Positions 14,681 to 22,369 of a stretch of 34,287 nt of DNA are shown here, one piece after another. The number at the start of each line of letters is the position of its first letter. Position 1 is the stretch's first letter. The position numbers and the translations under genes are program-made. This DNA is from Bacillota bacterium (GTDB taxonomy: Bacteria > Bacillota > Clostridia > Christensenellales > CAG-138). The notes below the pieces were generated by a model, which worked only from the letters and a program-made list of their open reading frames with translations, had not been told where the DNA came from and made no database searches. Location: NCBI GenBank assembly GCA_023409435.1, contig JAEYHP010000072.1:1-34287 (forward strand). The letters are read 5' to 3'.

Positions 14681-15553
14681 CTACTGAATTCTTCTGGCGC
14701 AGACCACATAGCGGGATTGATCGTACTCATACGTGCAGGTGGAAAGGGTGAGTACCCGGTCGCTCGGCTTTATGGTAACGGTATCGTCGTATACGGTATA
14801 CTTTTCGGATTTCATGTAGGAGACGATGTCGTTCATGTATTGCGCAAAGTTTTCCGCGGGCGTCTTGATGTTGAACCGGGTGTGCCAGTACACGGGGCCG
14901 CCGTGCCATACAAACGCGAGATACACTTCCCACTTGGTCTCGTCGCCGTCCCAGTTAAACGTGATCACGCGGTTCTCTTCAAAGAAGCTGCGCTGCTTAT
15001 AATTGTTCAGGTCATGGAACATGGTGCCGTTCTTCATGTTGTGGCCGTAGAGTATGATGTGGTACTGCTGCTCCTTGTCCGCGTTGCGGTAATCCATGAA
15101 TATCGCGCCGTGCTTGGACTTTTCCTTTTCCACGTTATGCGTCAGGTAATATTCGTTGTCCGCGGCGCGCACAACGGGATAATCGATTTTGGTGTTGGGG
15201 ACGGTAATCCAGCCGATCACATCGCTGTTGAGCGCCTTGTATTCCGCGTATTCGCGGGTGGGGGGGAGCACGTCGTCCGGGCCCGCCACGCCGTCGATTT
15301 CCTCAACGGAAATTTCATCCGAGCCGGGGCCGGACGGCGCAGGGCTGGGCATATCCTGCCCTGCCGTTTCTATGGGTTTGGGCGTGATGGCCGGTGTTTC
15401 CGGCGTAGGCGAAGGCGCTTCATTCCCCGGCTGCGCCTGCGGCGTGCACGCGAAAAGCAGCGCGGTCATCAAAATGAGCGTCAGGCTGAGTACGCGCGTT
15501 TTCCATTGCGTTCTTTTTGGTTTCTTTTGACAGGCTGCCATTTTTGCTTTCAC
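14681..15553 (-). CDS. Class B sortase with lipobox
   Basis: A 290-residue extracellular transpeptidase. The catalytic His171 (LYGHNM), Cys273 (TLSTC) and Arg281 (SRYVV) are present, and the region GWITVPNTKIDYPVV is typical of class B. The N-terminus has a basic segment, a hydrophobic helix (about 21-35) and the lipobox LFAC with Cys36, then a Pro/Ser/Thr-rich linker (37-100). Thus it may be lipid-anchored rather than membrane-spanning, unusual for sortases. GTG at 15553 has AAAGGA 8 bp upstream; ATG at 15541 is an alternative. No LPXTG- or NPQTN-type substrate gene is next to it, so it may be a general housekeeping enzyme. Confidence 0.9.
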   Translation of the reverse strand: MKAKMAACQKKPKRTQWKTRVLSLTLILMTALLFACTPQAQPGNEAPSPTPETPAITPKPIETAGQDMPSPAPSGPGSDEISVEEIDGVAGPDDVLPPTREYAEYKALNSDVIGWITVPNTKIDYPVVRAADNEYYLTHNVEKEKSKHGAIFMDYRNADKEQQYHIILYGHNMKNGTMFHDLNNYKQRSFFEENRVITFNWDGDETKWEVYLAFVWHGGPVYWHTRFNIKTPAENFAQYMNDIVSYMKSEKYTVYDDTVTIKPSDRVLTLSTCTYEYDQSRYVVCARRIQ

Positions 15554-15569
15554 CAGGCGTTTCCTTTAT

Positions 15570-15601
15570 AATTGTACCGTATACACGAATTGTACCGTAT
15601 T
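15570..15601. repeat. 13-bp direct repeat upstream of the sortase gene
   Basis: AATTGTACCGTAT occurs at 15570-15582 and 15589-15601, a 19-bp period, 17-48 bp before the sortase start codon. It may be a pair of regulator sites or include the -10 region (TACAAT on the minus strand). The rest of the 307-bp divergent region holds the mreB promoter. Confidence 0.55.
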
Positions 15602-15741
15602 ATGGCATGCTTATGCAAGGCATTTGGGGTGGCGTTTACAAAAGCGTCACAACGCTTATCCCATAACGCATTTTCCCTCTTTGCGGTTGCATGAAAACGC
15701 TGCGAAAGGATAAAATTTTTTGTGAAATATGTTGCGGGTAT

Positions 15742-15770
15742 TTGAAAAGTATCCGAATTTGAGGTATCAT
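15742..15770 (+). promoter_or_regulatory. Promoter of the first mreB gene
   Basis: TTGAAA (15742-15747), 17-bp spacer, TATCAT (15765-15770). Predicted start near 15777 gives a leader of about 85 nt before the ATG at 15861. Confidence 0.6.
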
Positions 15771-15860
15771 ACTATACAGGCTGATTGCAGACGGGATTTT
15801 TATGCGCAAATTCCGAGGCACCTGGAATTGGCAACAACCGAAAGGTAAGAGGATCGCAGC

Positions 15861-16901
15861 ATGGGATTGTTTGAGTTTAACGATGTGGGCATCGATCTCG
15901 GAACCTCCAGCGTCCTGGTCTATGTAAAAGGCAAGGGCATTGTCCTGAGGGAGCCTTCCGTCGTAGCGGTGGAGCGCATTACCGGGCGCATACTCGCCGT
16001 AGGCGAGGAAGCGCGCCGCATGTTGGGCCGTACGCCCGGCAGCATTATCGCCATCCGCCCGCTCAAGGACGGCGTCATATCCAATTTTGATATTACAGAG
16101 CGTCTGTTGAATCATTTTCTCAAGAAGGTTGTCGGTTCCCATATATTCTTCAAGCCCCGCGTCGTCGTCTGCGTCCCCTCCGGCGTAACGGAAGTGGAAA
16201 AGCGTTCGGTGATAGATGCAACGGAAGAAGCGGGCGCGCGCCACACGTTTTTGATTGAAGAGCCCATTGCCGCAGCAATCGGCGCGGGCATCGACATCTC
16301 CCAGCCGCGCGGCAGCATGGTGCTCGACATCGGCGGCGGCACGACGGATATCGCGATTATCTCTTTAGGCGGCGCGGTTATATCCGATTCCATCAAAATA
16401 GCGGGCGATAAATTCGATGACGCAATCGTGCGTTACATGCGCAAAAAGCACAACTTGTTGATCGGCGAGCGTACCGCTGAAGAAATGAAAATTGCTATCG
16501 GCTCCGCTTACCCCCGCAAAGAGCAGGTGTTCATAGACGTCAAGGGCCGAAACCTCATTTCCGGCCTGCCGCAGGCGATCGTGGTCGGTTCCAACGAAAT
16601 GATAGAGGCATTGGAAGAACCCCTGCAGAGCATATTGGAAAGTGTGCGCGCGCTGTTTGAGCGCACCCCGCCCGAGCTCGCCTCGGATATCGCGGAAAGC
16701 GGCATTTGTTTAACCGGCGGCGGCGCGCTGCTCTACGGCATGGACCGCTTCGTGGCGGAGCACACGAAAGTTCCCTGTTATGTGGCGGAAGACCCCATCA
16801 GCTGCGTTGCGATCGGCACCGGCAAGGTGCTTGAAAATATCAACATCTACGCGAACGGCGCTATTTACGACTACAAGCGCGGCGAGTATTTTGACGGTTG
16901 A
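15861..16901 (+). CDS. mreB: Rod shape-determining actin homologue, MreB/Mbl type (canonical copy)
   Basis: A 346-residue bacterial actin that forms membrane-bound filaments guiding peptidoglycan synthesis. Nucleotide-binding motifs are complete: IDLGT (11-15), the catalytic-site Glu in IEEPIAAAIGAG (132-143), DIGGGTTD (156-163), AGDKFDDAI and IGERTAEE (201-208), and TGGGALL near the end. The stretch VKGKGIVLREPSVVA resembles Mbl. AAGAGGA lies about 7 bp before the ATG at 15861. It stands alone, away from mreC and mreD, with its own promoter and followed by tRNA-Ala. It is likely the main MreB/Mbl filament protein; the second copy at 25620-26636 is more divergent. Confidence 0.93.
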   Translation: MGLFEFNDVGIDLGTSSVLVYVKGKGIVLREPSVVAVERITGRILAVGEEARRMLGRTPGSIIAIRPLKDGVISNFDITERLLNHFLKKVVGSHIFFKPRVVVCVPSGVTEVEKRSVIDATEEAGARHTFLIEEPIAAAIGAGIDISQPRGSMVLDIGGGTTDIAIISLGGAVISDSIKIAGDKFDDAIVRYMRKKHNLLIGERTAEEMKIAIGSAYPRKEQVFIDVKGRNLISGLPQAIVVGSNEMIEALEEPLQSILESVRALFERTPPELASDIAESGICLTGGGALLYGMDRFVAEHTKVPCYVAEDPISCVAIGTGKVLENINIYANGAIYDYKRGEYFDG

Positions 16902-16943
16902 TTTTGGACAAGCTGAAACTTCTGGAAGCCTATAAATTTCATC

Positions 16944-16972
16944 TTTACAAACGGATTCCATTCAGTTATAAT
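16944..16972 (+). promoter_or_regulatory. Promoter of tRNA-Ala
   Basis: TTTACA (16944-16949), 17-bp spacer, perfect TATAAT (16967-16972), about 45 bp before the mature tRNA 5' end. Confidence 0.75.
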
Positions 16973-17016
16973 ATCCCTTGCGTGCAAAACCCGGCCGGGT
17001 TCTGTATGCAGGAAAC

Positions 17017-17093
17017 GGGGCTTTGGCGAAGTTGGCTATCGCGCTACACTGGCAGTGTAGAGATCACCGGTTCGAATCCGGTAAGCTCCACCA
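17017..17093 (+). tRNA. tRNA-Ala, anticodon GGC
   Basis: A 77-base cloverleaf. The acceptor GGGGCTT (17017-17023) pairs with AAGCTCC (17083-17089) and includes the G3-U70 wobble that identifies alanine tRNAs. D arm GCGA...TCGC, anticodon stem CTACA/TGTAG with loop CTGGCAG (anticodon GGC, reads GCC), T arm CCGG-TTCGAAT-CCGG. Discriminator A and CCA are encoded (17090-17093). Confidence 0.95.
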
Positions 17094-17099
17094 CCAAAT

Positions 17100-17135
17100 A
17101 GAAAGAGGACACCGCAGGGTGTCCTCTTTCTATCT
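17100..17135 (+). terminator. Terminator after tRNA-Ala
   Basis: 13-bp arms GAAAGAGGACACC (17101-17113) and GGTGTCCTCTTTC (17118-17130) with a 4-base loop, followed by TATCT. Strong stem with a T-rich 3' arm. Confidence 0.85.
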
Positions 17136-17139
17136 GGTG

Positions 17140-17220
17140 GTGGTGCAAATATTAAGGGATTCGAAGCCGCGCCCGCACAGCGGGGAAAACGCTCCAGTGG
17201 AGCGTTTTTAGCGGCCGGGA
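17140..17220 (+). repeat. Hairpin repeat copy R1, left of the NUDIX gene
   Basis: Shares about 70 bp, roughly 80 percent by eye, with R2 at 17814-17884. Common parts are TGGTGYAAATATT, GGATTCGAA, the hairpin AAAAYGCTCC-AGT-GGAGCGTTTT (R1 arms 17186-17195/17199-17208) and AGCGGCCGGGA. The hairpin plus T-run would terminate plus-strand transcripts. GGATTCGAA recalls the T-arm of a tRNA read in antisense. The rest of 17221-17313 shows only a TATAAT at 17279-17284 that may serve the NUDIX gene. Confidence 0.75.
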
Positions 17221-17313
17221 TTTCGTGCTAGGTGACGTGCGCAGCATGGAATGGCTCGGGAGACGCCTTGATAAGATGTATAATAGAGGAACACTATTTG
17301 ACGGAGGGCAAGT

Positions 17314-17769
17314 ATGGGAAAGCATTACAAAACCTTATCAGCCATATTTCCGGTAATTCTGAGGACAGTAAATGATAAGCAGCAAGTTCTGCTGCATCGA
17401 AGAGCAAATACAGGATATATGGACGGTATGTGGGATTTTGCCGGAAGCGGGCATGTCGATGAAGGTGAAACCGCAAGGCAGGCCGTTGTAAGAGAGTGCA
17501 AGGAAGAATTAGGCATTACCGTTGAGATTGAGGATATCTCATTTGCACATTTATCGCATAGACTTGGCAAAAACGAAGTACGTACTTATTATGATATATA
17601 CTTTGTTATCCATTCTTTTCGTGGTAATCCATCGATTGCAGAGCCCAACAAATGCGCCGGATTAGAGTGGTTTGATATAAGCCATTTACCCACAAGCATG
17701 ATTGGGATAAGAAGATCAGCATTAGAGGACTGCTTAAAATCCAATTATTACAGCGAAATTATTAATTAA
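17314..17769 (+). CDS. NUDIX hydrolase
   Basis: A 151-residue cytosolic hydrolase of nucleoside diphosphates linked to another moiety. The NUDIX box G-x5-E-x7-REx2EExGI spans residues 46-68 (G46, E52, R60, E61, E64, E65, G67) and is intact, so it should bind Mg2+ and be active. The N-terminal strand VLLHRRANTGYMDGMWDFAGSG suggests the MutT-like housecleaning group. GGAGG lies 7 bp before the ATG at 17314. The gene is noticeably more AT-rich than its neighbours and is enclosed between two copies of a hairpin repeat just after a tRNA gene, which hints at acquisition as a cassette. The substrate is not predictable. Confidence 0.92.
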   Translation: MGKHYKTLSAIFPVILRTVNDKQQVLLHRRANTGYMDGMWDFAGSGHVDEGETARQAVVRECKEELGITVEIEDISFAHLSHRLGKNEVRTYYDIYFVIHSFRGNPSIAEPNKCAGLEWFDISHLPTSMIGIRRSALEDCLKSNYYSEIIN

Positions 17770-17813
17770 ACTCCGCAACATGAGAATATCAAAACAGGAA
17801 AATCCTTTTCTGC

Positions 17814-17884
17814 TTGGTGTAAATATTGGGCGGATTCGAAACCTTGTCGAGAAAATGCTCCAGTGGAGCGTTTTAGCGGCCGGG
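17814..17884 (+). repeat. Hairpin repeat copy R2, right of the NUDIX gene
   Basis: Second copy of R1, same orientation, with hairpin arms 17852-17861/17865-17874 and a T-run, so it can end the NUDIX transcript. R2 has lost about six bases in the middle compared with R1. The two copies start 674 bp apart. Confidence 0.75.
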
Positions 17885-17988
17885 AGGATCCCGTATGTGC
17901 TTTTCATGTGTGGCTGAAGTCCTATCGTTAAAACCAAATATATGATAAACTATAACGGAATTGCTTTTATTCCGTGGAGAACGAAGAC

Positions 17989-19404
17989 GTGAAAATGACT
18001 CTTGAGCGTGATTTCCTGAAAAATATGATGCGGCTGGCGCTCCCGGTTGCCGTGCAGAACCTTTTAATGGCGGCGTTCCAGCTGATCGACGCCGCAATGG
18101 TATCACACCTGGGCAATGCCGCGATGGCTGGCGTGGGCATGGCCGGACGGTGGACGTTCATCATGATGATTTCGCTGTTCGGCGTCAACTCCGGCGCGGC
18201 TATTCTCTATTCCCAATACAAGGGCGTCAATGACGAGGCGGGCATCCGCCGCGTCTATGGCTTTGCGCTCGCCAACACGATGGCGCTGGTGGTATTGTTC
18301 GGCGCGGCGATGGCGTTGTTCCCGCACGCGCTTGTAAAAGTGTTTGCAGGAAACAACAATCCGGAAGCGGTGCGGCTTGGCGCGGAGTTTATGCAGATCA
18401 TCGCGTTCAACTGTATCGTGATGGGTTTCAACTACGCCACGACGATCATGCTGCGCAGTACCGAAGAGGTGCGCATCCCGCTTATTACAAGCGTCCTGGC
18501 GGTGGCGATCAACACGGGCCTTAACTATCTGCTGATTTATGGCAACTTGGGCTTCCCGATGCTGGGCGTGCGGGGCGCTGCGGTATCCACGCTGATCTCC
18601 AGTTTTGTGCAGATGTCCGTGCTCATAGCGGTGCTCCGCAAGAAGAAGCACCCGGCGCTTACCCGCTTCCGTGAGCTGTTTGCTTACACCAAGCCAATGG
18701 TGCAGAAATTCTATCAGGTGGCTATGCCCGTGATCATCAACGAGGTGCTGTGGTCGCTGGGCACATCGGCTTACATGTTCGTGTTTGGCCGCGTGGGCGG
18801 AGAAACCGGTGTGCCGGCCTATACGCTGTACAGCAGTATCGACCAGCTGCTGTTCGCATTTGTAATCGGTATGGGTTCGGCCTGCGGCATCATCGTCGGC
18901 AAGGCCGTGGGCGCCGGAGACAACGAGCGCGCCTGGCAAAGCGCCAAGTGGTTTCTGTTGCTGGGCACGCTGTTCGCGGTGTTCATGGGCATACTGGAGA
19001 TTGCGCTGCGGGTGCCGATCATCAGCCTGATCCATCCGGCCGATCCAGCCACCGGCGAGCTTGCCACGAAGCTTTTGTTGCTCGGCAGCGTCAACCTGCC
19101 CTTGCGCATGCTTTCCATGCTGCTCATAGTGGCCATATTCCGGTCCGGCGGCAGGCCTACGTTGGGCGCCGTGATCGACGTGGGGGCCGTGTGGCTGGTC
19201 AGCGTACCTGTCGTGGCGGTCGCCGGGTTCCTCCTGCACCTGCCGTTCCTGTGGCTTTTTGCGATGACCTTCACCGAAGAGATCGCCAAGGTGACCATCG
19301 GCCTCGTGTTCTTCTTCCGGAAGAACTGGATGAAGTGCCTGACGGAACATCATAGGCAGGCTGAACCGGAGGCAACGCCGGTGCTACTGTTGGAAGCGGA
19401 ATAA
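17989..19404 (+). CDS. MATE-family multidrug/toxin efflux transporter
   Basis: A 471-residue membrane protein with about 12 helices in two homologous halves, as usual for MATE exporters, which expel cationic drugs or metabolites in exchange for Na+ or H+. Typical stretches are MRLALPVAVQNLLMAAFQLIDAAMVSHLG at the start, and QVAMPVIINEVLWSLG opening the second half near residue 245. The GTG at 17989 has GGAGA about 8 bp upstream; GTG 17974 and ATG 17995 are in-frame alternatives. It ends in a polar tail of about 30 residues. A strong tandem terminator follows. Substrate unknown; the neighbouring genes give no clue. Confidence 0.92.
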   Translation: MKMTLERDFLKNMMRLALPVAVQNLLMAAFQLIDAAMVSHLGNAAMAGVGMAGRWTFIMMISLFGVNSGAAILYSQYKGVNDEAGIRRVYGFALANTMALVVLFGAAMALFPHALVKVFAGNNNPEAVRLGAEFMQIIAFNCIVMGFNYATTIMLRSTEEVRIPLITSVLAVAINTGLNYLLIYGNLGFPMLGVRGAAVSTLISSFVQMSVLIAVLRKKKHPALTRFRELFAYTKPMVQKFYQVAMPVIINEVLWSLGTSAYMFVFGRVGGETGVPAYTLYSSIDQLLFAFVIGMGSACGIIVGKAVGAGDNERAWQSAKWFLLLGTLFAVFMGILEIALRVPIISLIHPADPATGELATKLLLLGSVNLPLRMLSMLLIVAIFRSGGRPTLGAVIDVGAVWLVSVPVVAVAGFLLHLPFLWLFAMTFTEEIAKVTIGLVFFFRKNWMKCLTEHHRQAEPEATPVLLLEAE

Positions 19405-19428
19405 CTTGCCCCCAGCCTTGAAAGGTAC

Positions 19429-19454
19429 AAAAGCCCGCAGCTGCGGGCTTTTTT
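19429..19454. terminator. Bidirectional terminator
   Basis: Perfect palindrome AAAAGCCCGCAG (19429-19440)/CTGCGGGCTTTT (19441-19452) with T-run to 19454; A-run on the other side allows action on both strands, between the convergent MATE and aldo/keto reductase genes. Confidence 0.9.
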
Positions 19455-19474
19455 GTGCGAGTTAGGATGGGAAG

Positions 19475-19496
19475 CCGGCAACTTTGCCGGTTTTTT
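19475..19496 (+). terminator. Second plus-strand terminator
   Basis: Arms CCGGCA (19475-19480)/TGCCGG (19485-19490) followed by six T. It backs up the first terminator and touches the end of the convergent reductase gene. Confidence 0.7.
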
Positions 19497-20457
19497 AAAG
19501 AGCGCCGACAACCCTGTGCGGAACATACAATTCCTCAAGGTACATAACATCCGCCTCGGTGAGCTTGACGTCAAAGGCGCCTACAGCGTCGTCAAAATAC
19601 TTTGCCTTGGTCGCGCCGACGATGGGCGACGTCACGCCTTTCATAAACTGCCATGCAAGAGCAATTTGTGTCATGGTAGCCCCGTATCTTTGCGCAAGCT
19701 CGTTTACGCGCAACACGATGGCATAGTCATCTTCCTGCGTGCTGTCGTATTTGGAAACCGCCGTTTTATCGGTCTGGCTGCGTTTTGTGTTCGTATGCCA
19801 GTCCAGGCGGGAAAGCCTGCCCGCGGCAAGAGGGCTGTAAGGCGTACGGGCCACGTTCTGCTGCTTGCAGATGGGGATCAGCTCGCGCTCGTCCTCACGG
19901 TAAAGCAGGTTGTAGTGGTTCTGCATGGAGATAAACGGCGTCCAACCGTTTGTCTCGGCGGCAAGCTGCATGTTGTAAAACTGGTAGCCATACATGGCAG
20001 AAGCGCCGAGCGCACGCACCTTGCCCGCCTTAACAAGGCTATGAAGCGTCTCCATGGTTTCCTCTATTGGGGTAGTAGCGTCGAAGCGGTGGATGATATA
20101 AAGGTCAACGTAATCCGCACCCAACCGCCTGAGCGAACCGTCGATCTCGCGCAGGATCGCCTCCCTTGAGAGATGTCCCTCGTTAAAATAAACCTTTGTC
20201 GCCAGGACGACCTTGTCGCGCGCCACATTGTTTTTGACCGCTCGGCCCAGATATTCTTCGCTGGTGCCTGCCGAATAGACGTTGGCGGTATCAAAGAAAT
20301 TAATCCCGAGATCAAGCGCACGCTTGATCAGAGCCTCGCTGTCGTCGGCGTTCAACGTCCATGCGTGCATGTTGCTTGCCGGATCGCCAAAGCTCATGCA
20401 GCCTACGCAAAGGCGCGATACCTGAAGCTCCGAATTCCCAAGTTTTAAATATTCCAT
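19495..20457 (-). CDS. Aldo/keto reductase, YajO-like
   Basis: A 320-residue NADPH-dependent TIM-barrel oxidoreductase. The catalytic tetrad is D56, Y61 (FDTANVYSAG), K88 (LATKV) and H123 (IIHRFD). The start LGCMSFG-like motif with HAWTL, MQNHYNLLYREDERE, SPLAAGRLSR and the end PHRVVGAL closely match E. coli YajO and relatives, which reduce aldehydes and have been linked to thiamine/DXP-related chemistry. AGGAGGG lies 6 bp before the ATG at 20457. Single-gene unit with a MerR-type promoter (20503-20533), which suggests induction by reactive aldehydes or oxidative stress. Confidence 0.92.
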   Translation of the reverse strand: MEYLKLGNSELQVSRLCVGCMSFGDPASNMHAWTLNADDSEALIKRALDLGINFFDTANVYSAGTSEEYLGRAVKNNVARDKVVLATKVYFNEGHLSREAILREIDGSLRRLGADYVDLYIIHRFDATTPIEETMETLHSLVKAGKVRALGASAMYGYQFYNMQLAAETNGWTPFISMQNHYNLLYREDERELIPICKQQNVARTPYSPLAAGRLSRLDWHTNTKRSQTDKTAVSKYDSTQEDDYAIVLRVNELAQRYGATMTQIALAWQFMKGVTSPIVGATKAKYFDDAVGAFDVKLTEADVMYLEELYVPHRVVGAL

Positions 20458-20502
20458 TTTATTCCCTCCTAAATGAGAATGGTTGCGCAGGATTTCGATT
20501 TC

Positions 20503-20533
20503 AGTCTAGCAGTTAGAGTGGACTCTAAGTCAA
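20503..20533 (-). promoter_or_regulatory. MerR-family-type promoter with 19-bp spacer
   Basis: On the minus strand TTGACT (20533-20528), 19-bp spacer, TAGACT (20508-20503). The spacer contains the dyad TTAGAGT-CC-ACTCTAA (20528-20513). An over-long spacer with a central dyad is the hallmark of promoters activated by MerR-family regulators, such as the NmlR/AdhR aldehyde-responsive group. No MerR gene is in the window. Confidence 0.8.
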
Positions 20534-20686
20534 GCCGTTTTTTGACGATATACCAAATTGTTTACAGGCTGCGCCCGCAGGGTGGAACCTGCACTTATGC
20601 CGCCGGTATGAAAAGCGGTAAAATCAAGTTGCCGACACTACCTGCCGCTGAAAATTAATGGTCCACCCCTATTCCGAAAAACAATA

Positions 20687-20744
20687 AAAATTTATTGATA
20701 AACAATAAATTTTCGTTGACAACTTGCATATGCTACTTTATGAT
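20687..20744 (+). promoter_or_regulatory. Promoter of the flavoprotein gene with upstream inverted repeat
   Basis: TTGACA (20716-20721), 17-bp spacer, TATGAT (20739-20744). Directly upstream a perfect 11-bp inverted repeat AAAATTTATTG/CAATAAATTTT (20687-20697/20703-20713, 5-bp spacer) may bind a regulator. Confidence 0.75.
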
Positions 20745-20819
20745 ACTGCCTAAAGGCTGCTTGCCTGTATCGTCGGCACTCGATCAAAAGCTTCTCAAAC
20801 AAAATTACGAGGTGAACTT

Positions 20820-21878
20820 ATGTATGATATAGTCATTGTAGGCTCGGGCCCCGCAGGAGCGAACCTTGCACGGTTAATAGCCGATCAATATAAGGTCTTA
20901 TTAATAGACAAAAGGGATCTGGGAAATGAGAATCCCAGGAACCTTGCAAATAAATGTTGTGGCGGGCTATTGGCCCCCGACGCTCAGAAAATGATTGCAA
21001 AGCTGGGTTTGTGTCTGCCCAAAGACATTCTGGTTGATCCGCAGCTTTTTGCCGTAAGGGCCATTGACCTAACCAATCATCTGGAAAGGCTGTATCAGAG
21101 ATTCTATTTTAATATGGACCGGGAAAAGTTCGACAGATGGCTGGTCTCCCTGCTTCCGACCGGTGTCGATAAAAAGTTCAACTCCTTTTTGAAAGGCTTT
21201 GCTCAAATACCGGGAGGATATGAAATCAGATACATGCATCATGGACAGGAGATGTCCGCAAAAACAAGGATGATCGTAGGCGCCGATGGCGCCAATTCCA
21301 GGGTAAGGAAACTGATTGGGAAAGATATCAACAGTCCTGAAAAGTACATCTCCATTCAGGAATGGTTTGAATGCCCATATCCTATGCCTTATTTCACGGC
21401 AATTTTTGATGAAGAAATCAGCGATTTTTATTCATGGGTCATACCGAAGGGGAATTATCTGTTATTAGGGTCAGCCCTGAGACATGAGGCGAATGCGCGT
21501 GAAAAATTCGATATTTTGAAGGCGAAATTGGTGCAATTGGACTTTCATTTTGATCACAAAATCAAAAGGGAGGGCGCGTTCCTCTATCGGCCCAGGAAAA
21601 CGTCACAGCTTTGTACAGGAAGCAGCGGCATAGCGCTGATTGGGGAAGCCGCCGGAGCAATCAGCCCCAGCTCCGCCGAGGGAATCAGCTACGCATTAAA
21701 AAGCTCTTTCTACCTGGCCCAATGTCTTGAGGAAGGGATAGACGGGTTTATGGATCGATATCAGCAAAAGGTAAAGGATATCAGGTTCAATTTGCTTCTT
21801 AAAAACTTAAAATCGCCCGCTATGTATCATCCGTTTCTGAGAAGTCTGGCGATGAAGTCGGGTTTGAAAAGTATCTGA
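20820..21878 (+). CDS. FAD-dependent oxidoreductase, geranylgeranyl reductase type
   Basis: A 352-residue flavoprotein of the PHBH/geranylgeranyl-reductase fold. FAD-binding motifs: GSGPAG (8-13), GADGANSRVR (154-163) and GEAAGAISPSSAEGISYA (275-292). A KCCGGLLAPDAQ motif at 45-56 recalls the C-x-G-G loop of archaeal and clostridial geranylgeranyl reductases. Members reduce prenyl double bonds or act as flavin mono-oxygenases; the substrate here is unknown, and there are no lipid genes beside it. GAGGTGA precedes the ATG at 20820. It is more AT-rich than the neighbouring MATE and reductase genes. Single gene with its own strong, possibly regulated promoter. Confidence 0.82.
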   Translation: MYDIVIVGSGPAGANLARLIADQYKVLLIDKRDLGNENPRNLANKCCGGLLAPDAQKMIAKLGLCLPKDILVDPQLFAVRAIDLTNHLERLYQRFYFNMDREKFDRWLVSLLPTGVDKKFNSFLKGFAQIPGGYEIRYMHHGQEMSAKTRMIVGADGANSRVRKLIGKDINSPEKYISIQEWFECPYPMPYFTAIFDEEISDFYSWVIPKGNYLLLGSALRHEANAREKFDILKAKLVQLDFHFDHKIKREGAFLYRPRKTSQLCTGSSGIALIGEAAGAISPSSAEGISYALKSSFYLAQCLEEGIDGFMDRYQQKVKDIRFNLLLKNLKSPAMYHPFLRSLAMKSGLKSI

Positions 21879-21994
21879 TGAAATGAATATTCTTACTCTG
21901 CGCTACTCCCTTAAGTTCCGAATATCTCGTCCACTTATTGGAACACTATTCTTGAAGAAATTGCGCTGATTCTGGAATAGCCAAGGAGGAGAAT

Positions 21995-22294
21995 ATGGAG
22001 AATGATGCATCAAAGCTGCCGATGATGGCCTTAAAGGATATCCCAACCCCCAACGCGGACGCCAAAGAGATTGCGGCGCTGGTCAAAGAGGATGGCCGCG
22101 TCACCGGCTATCAGCTTTCGGATGGCCGGATATTGAATAAGGAAGAAGGCGTAGAACTCGCCAAGCAGGGCGGCATCAAGGGCGTTGGGGTAGCGGAGCG
22201 GAGCGGAAACGAGTATTTAAAATCCCTCCCGGATGAAACGGAAGACAACAATTTGGATAATCTTCCGTCCGTTACGCAGCCAGCTCCGCATTGA
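21995..22294 (+). CDS. DUF3892 domain protein
   Basis: A 99-residue cytoplasmic protein. The middle (about 25-85) matches DUF3892 as I know it: VTGYQLSDGRILNKEEGVELAKQG, then GVGVAERSGNEYLKSLPD and NNLDNLP. Function is unknown; such proteins are common in spore-forming Firmicutes. AGGAGG lies 6 bp before the ATG at 21995. It stands 116 bp after the flavoprotein gene with no clear promoter in between and ends in a terminator, so it may be the last gene of that transcript. Confidence 0.82.
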   Translation: MENDASKLPMMALKDIPTPNADAKEIAALVKEDGRVTGYQLSDGRILNKEEGVELAKQGGIKGVGVAERSGNEYLKSLPDETEDNNLDNLPSVTQPAPH

Positions 22295-22303
22295 ATTGGA
22301 GAG

Positions 22304-22336
22304 GCCCGCAGGAATGAATATCCTGCGGGTCTCTTT
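22304..22336 (+). terminator. Terminator after the DUF3892 gene
   Basis: Arms CCCGCAGGA (22305-22313)/TCCTGCGGG (22321-22329), 7-base loop, then TCTCTTT. Confidence 0.75.
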
Positions 22337-22369
22337 GCGGGAGGGCTGTATCCGGGCGCTGCGGCGGGG

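Larger units (their letters stand above)
20458..20819. other. Divergent region between the reductase and flavoprotein genes
   Basis: 362 bp without a supported gene. It holds the MerR-type promoter for the reductase and, at 20687-20744, an inverted repeat with a strong promoter for the flavoprotein. A 61-codon frame at 20473-20658 has no ribosome site and crosses the MerR-type promoter, so it is not called. Confidence 0.65.

Noticed and set aside
14561..15571. 336-codon open frame opposite the sortase gene
   Set aside because: Antisense to a sortase with all catalytic residues, and it begins before a terminator.
18103..19353. 416-codon open frame opposite the MATE gene
   Set aside because: It is antisense to a clear membrane transporter; the composition (His, Arg, Gln rich) is typical of a frame shadowing GC-rich code, with no ribosome site.
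20473..20658. 61-codon open frame in the divergent region
   Set aside because: Crosses the MerR-type promoter, lacks a ribosome site and shows no recognisable family.
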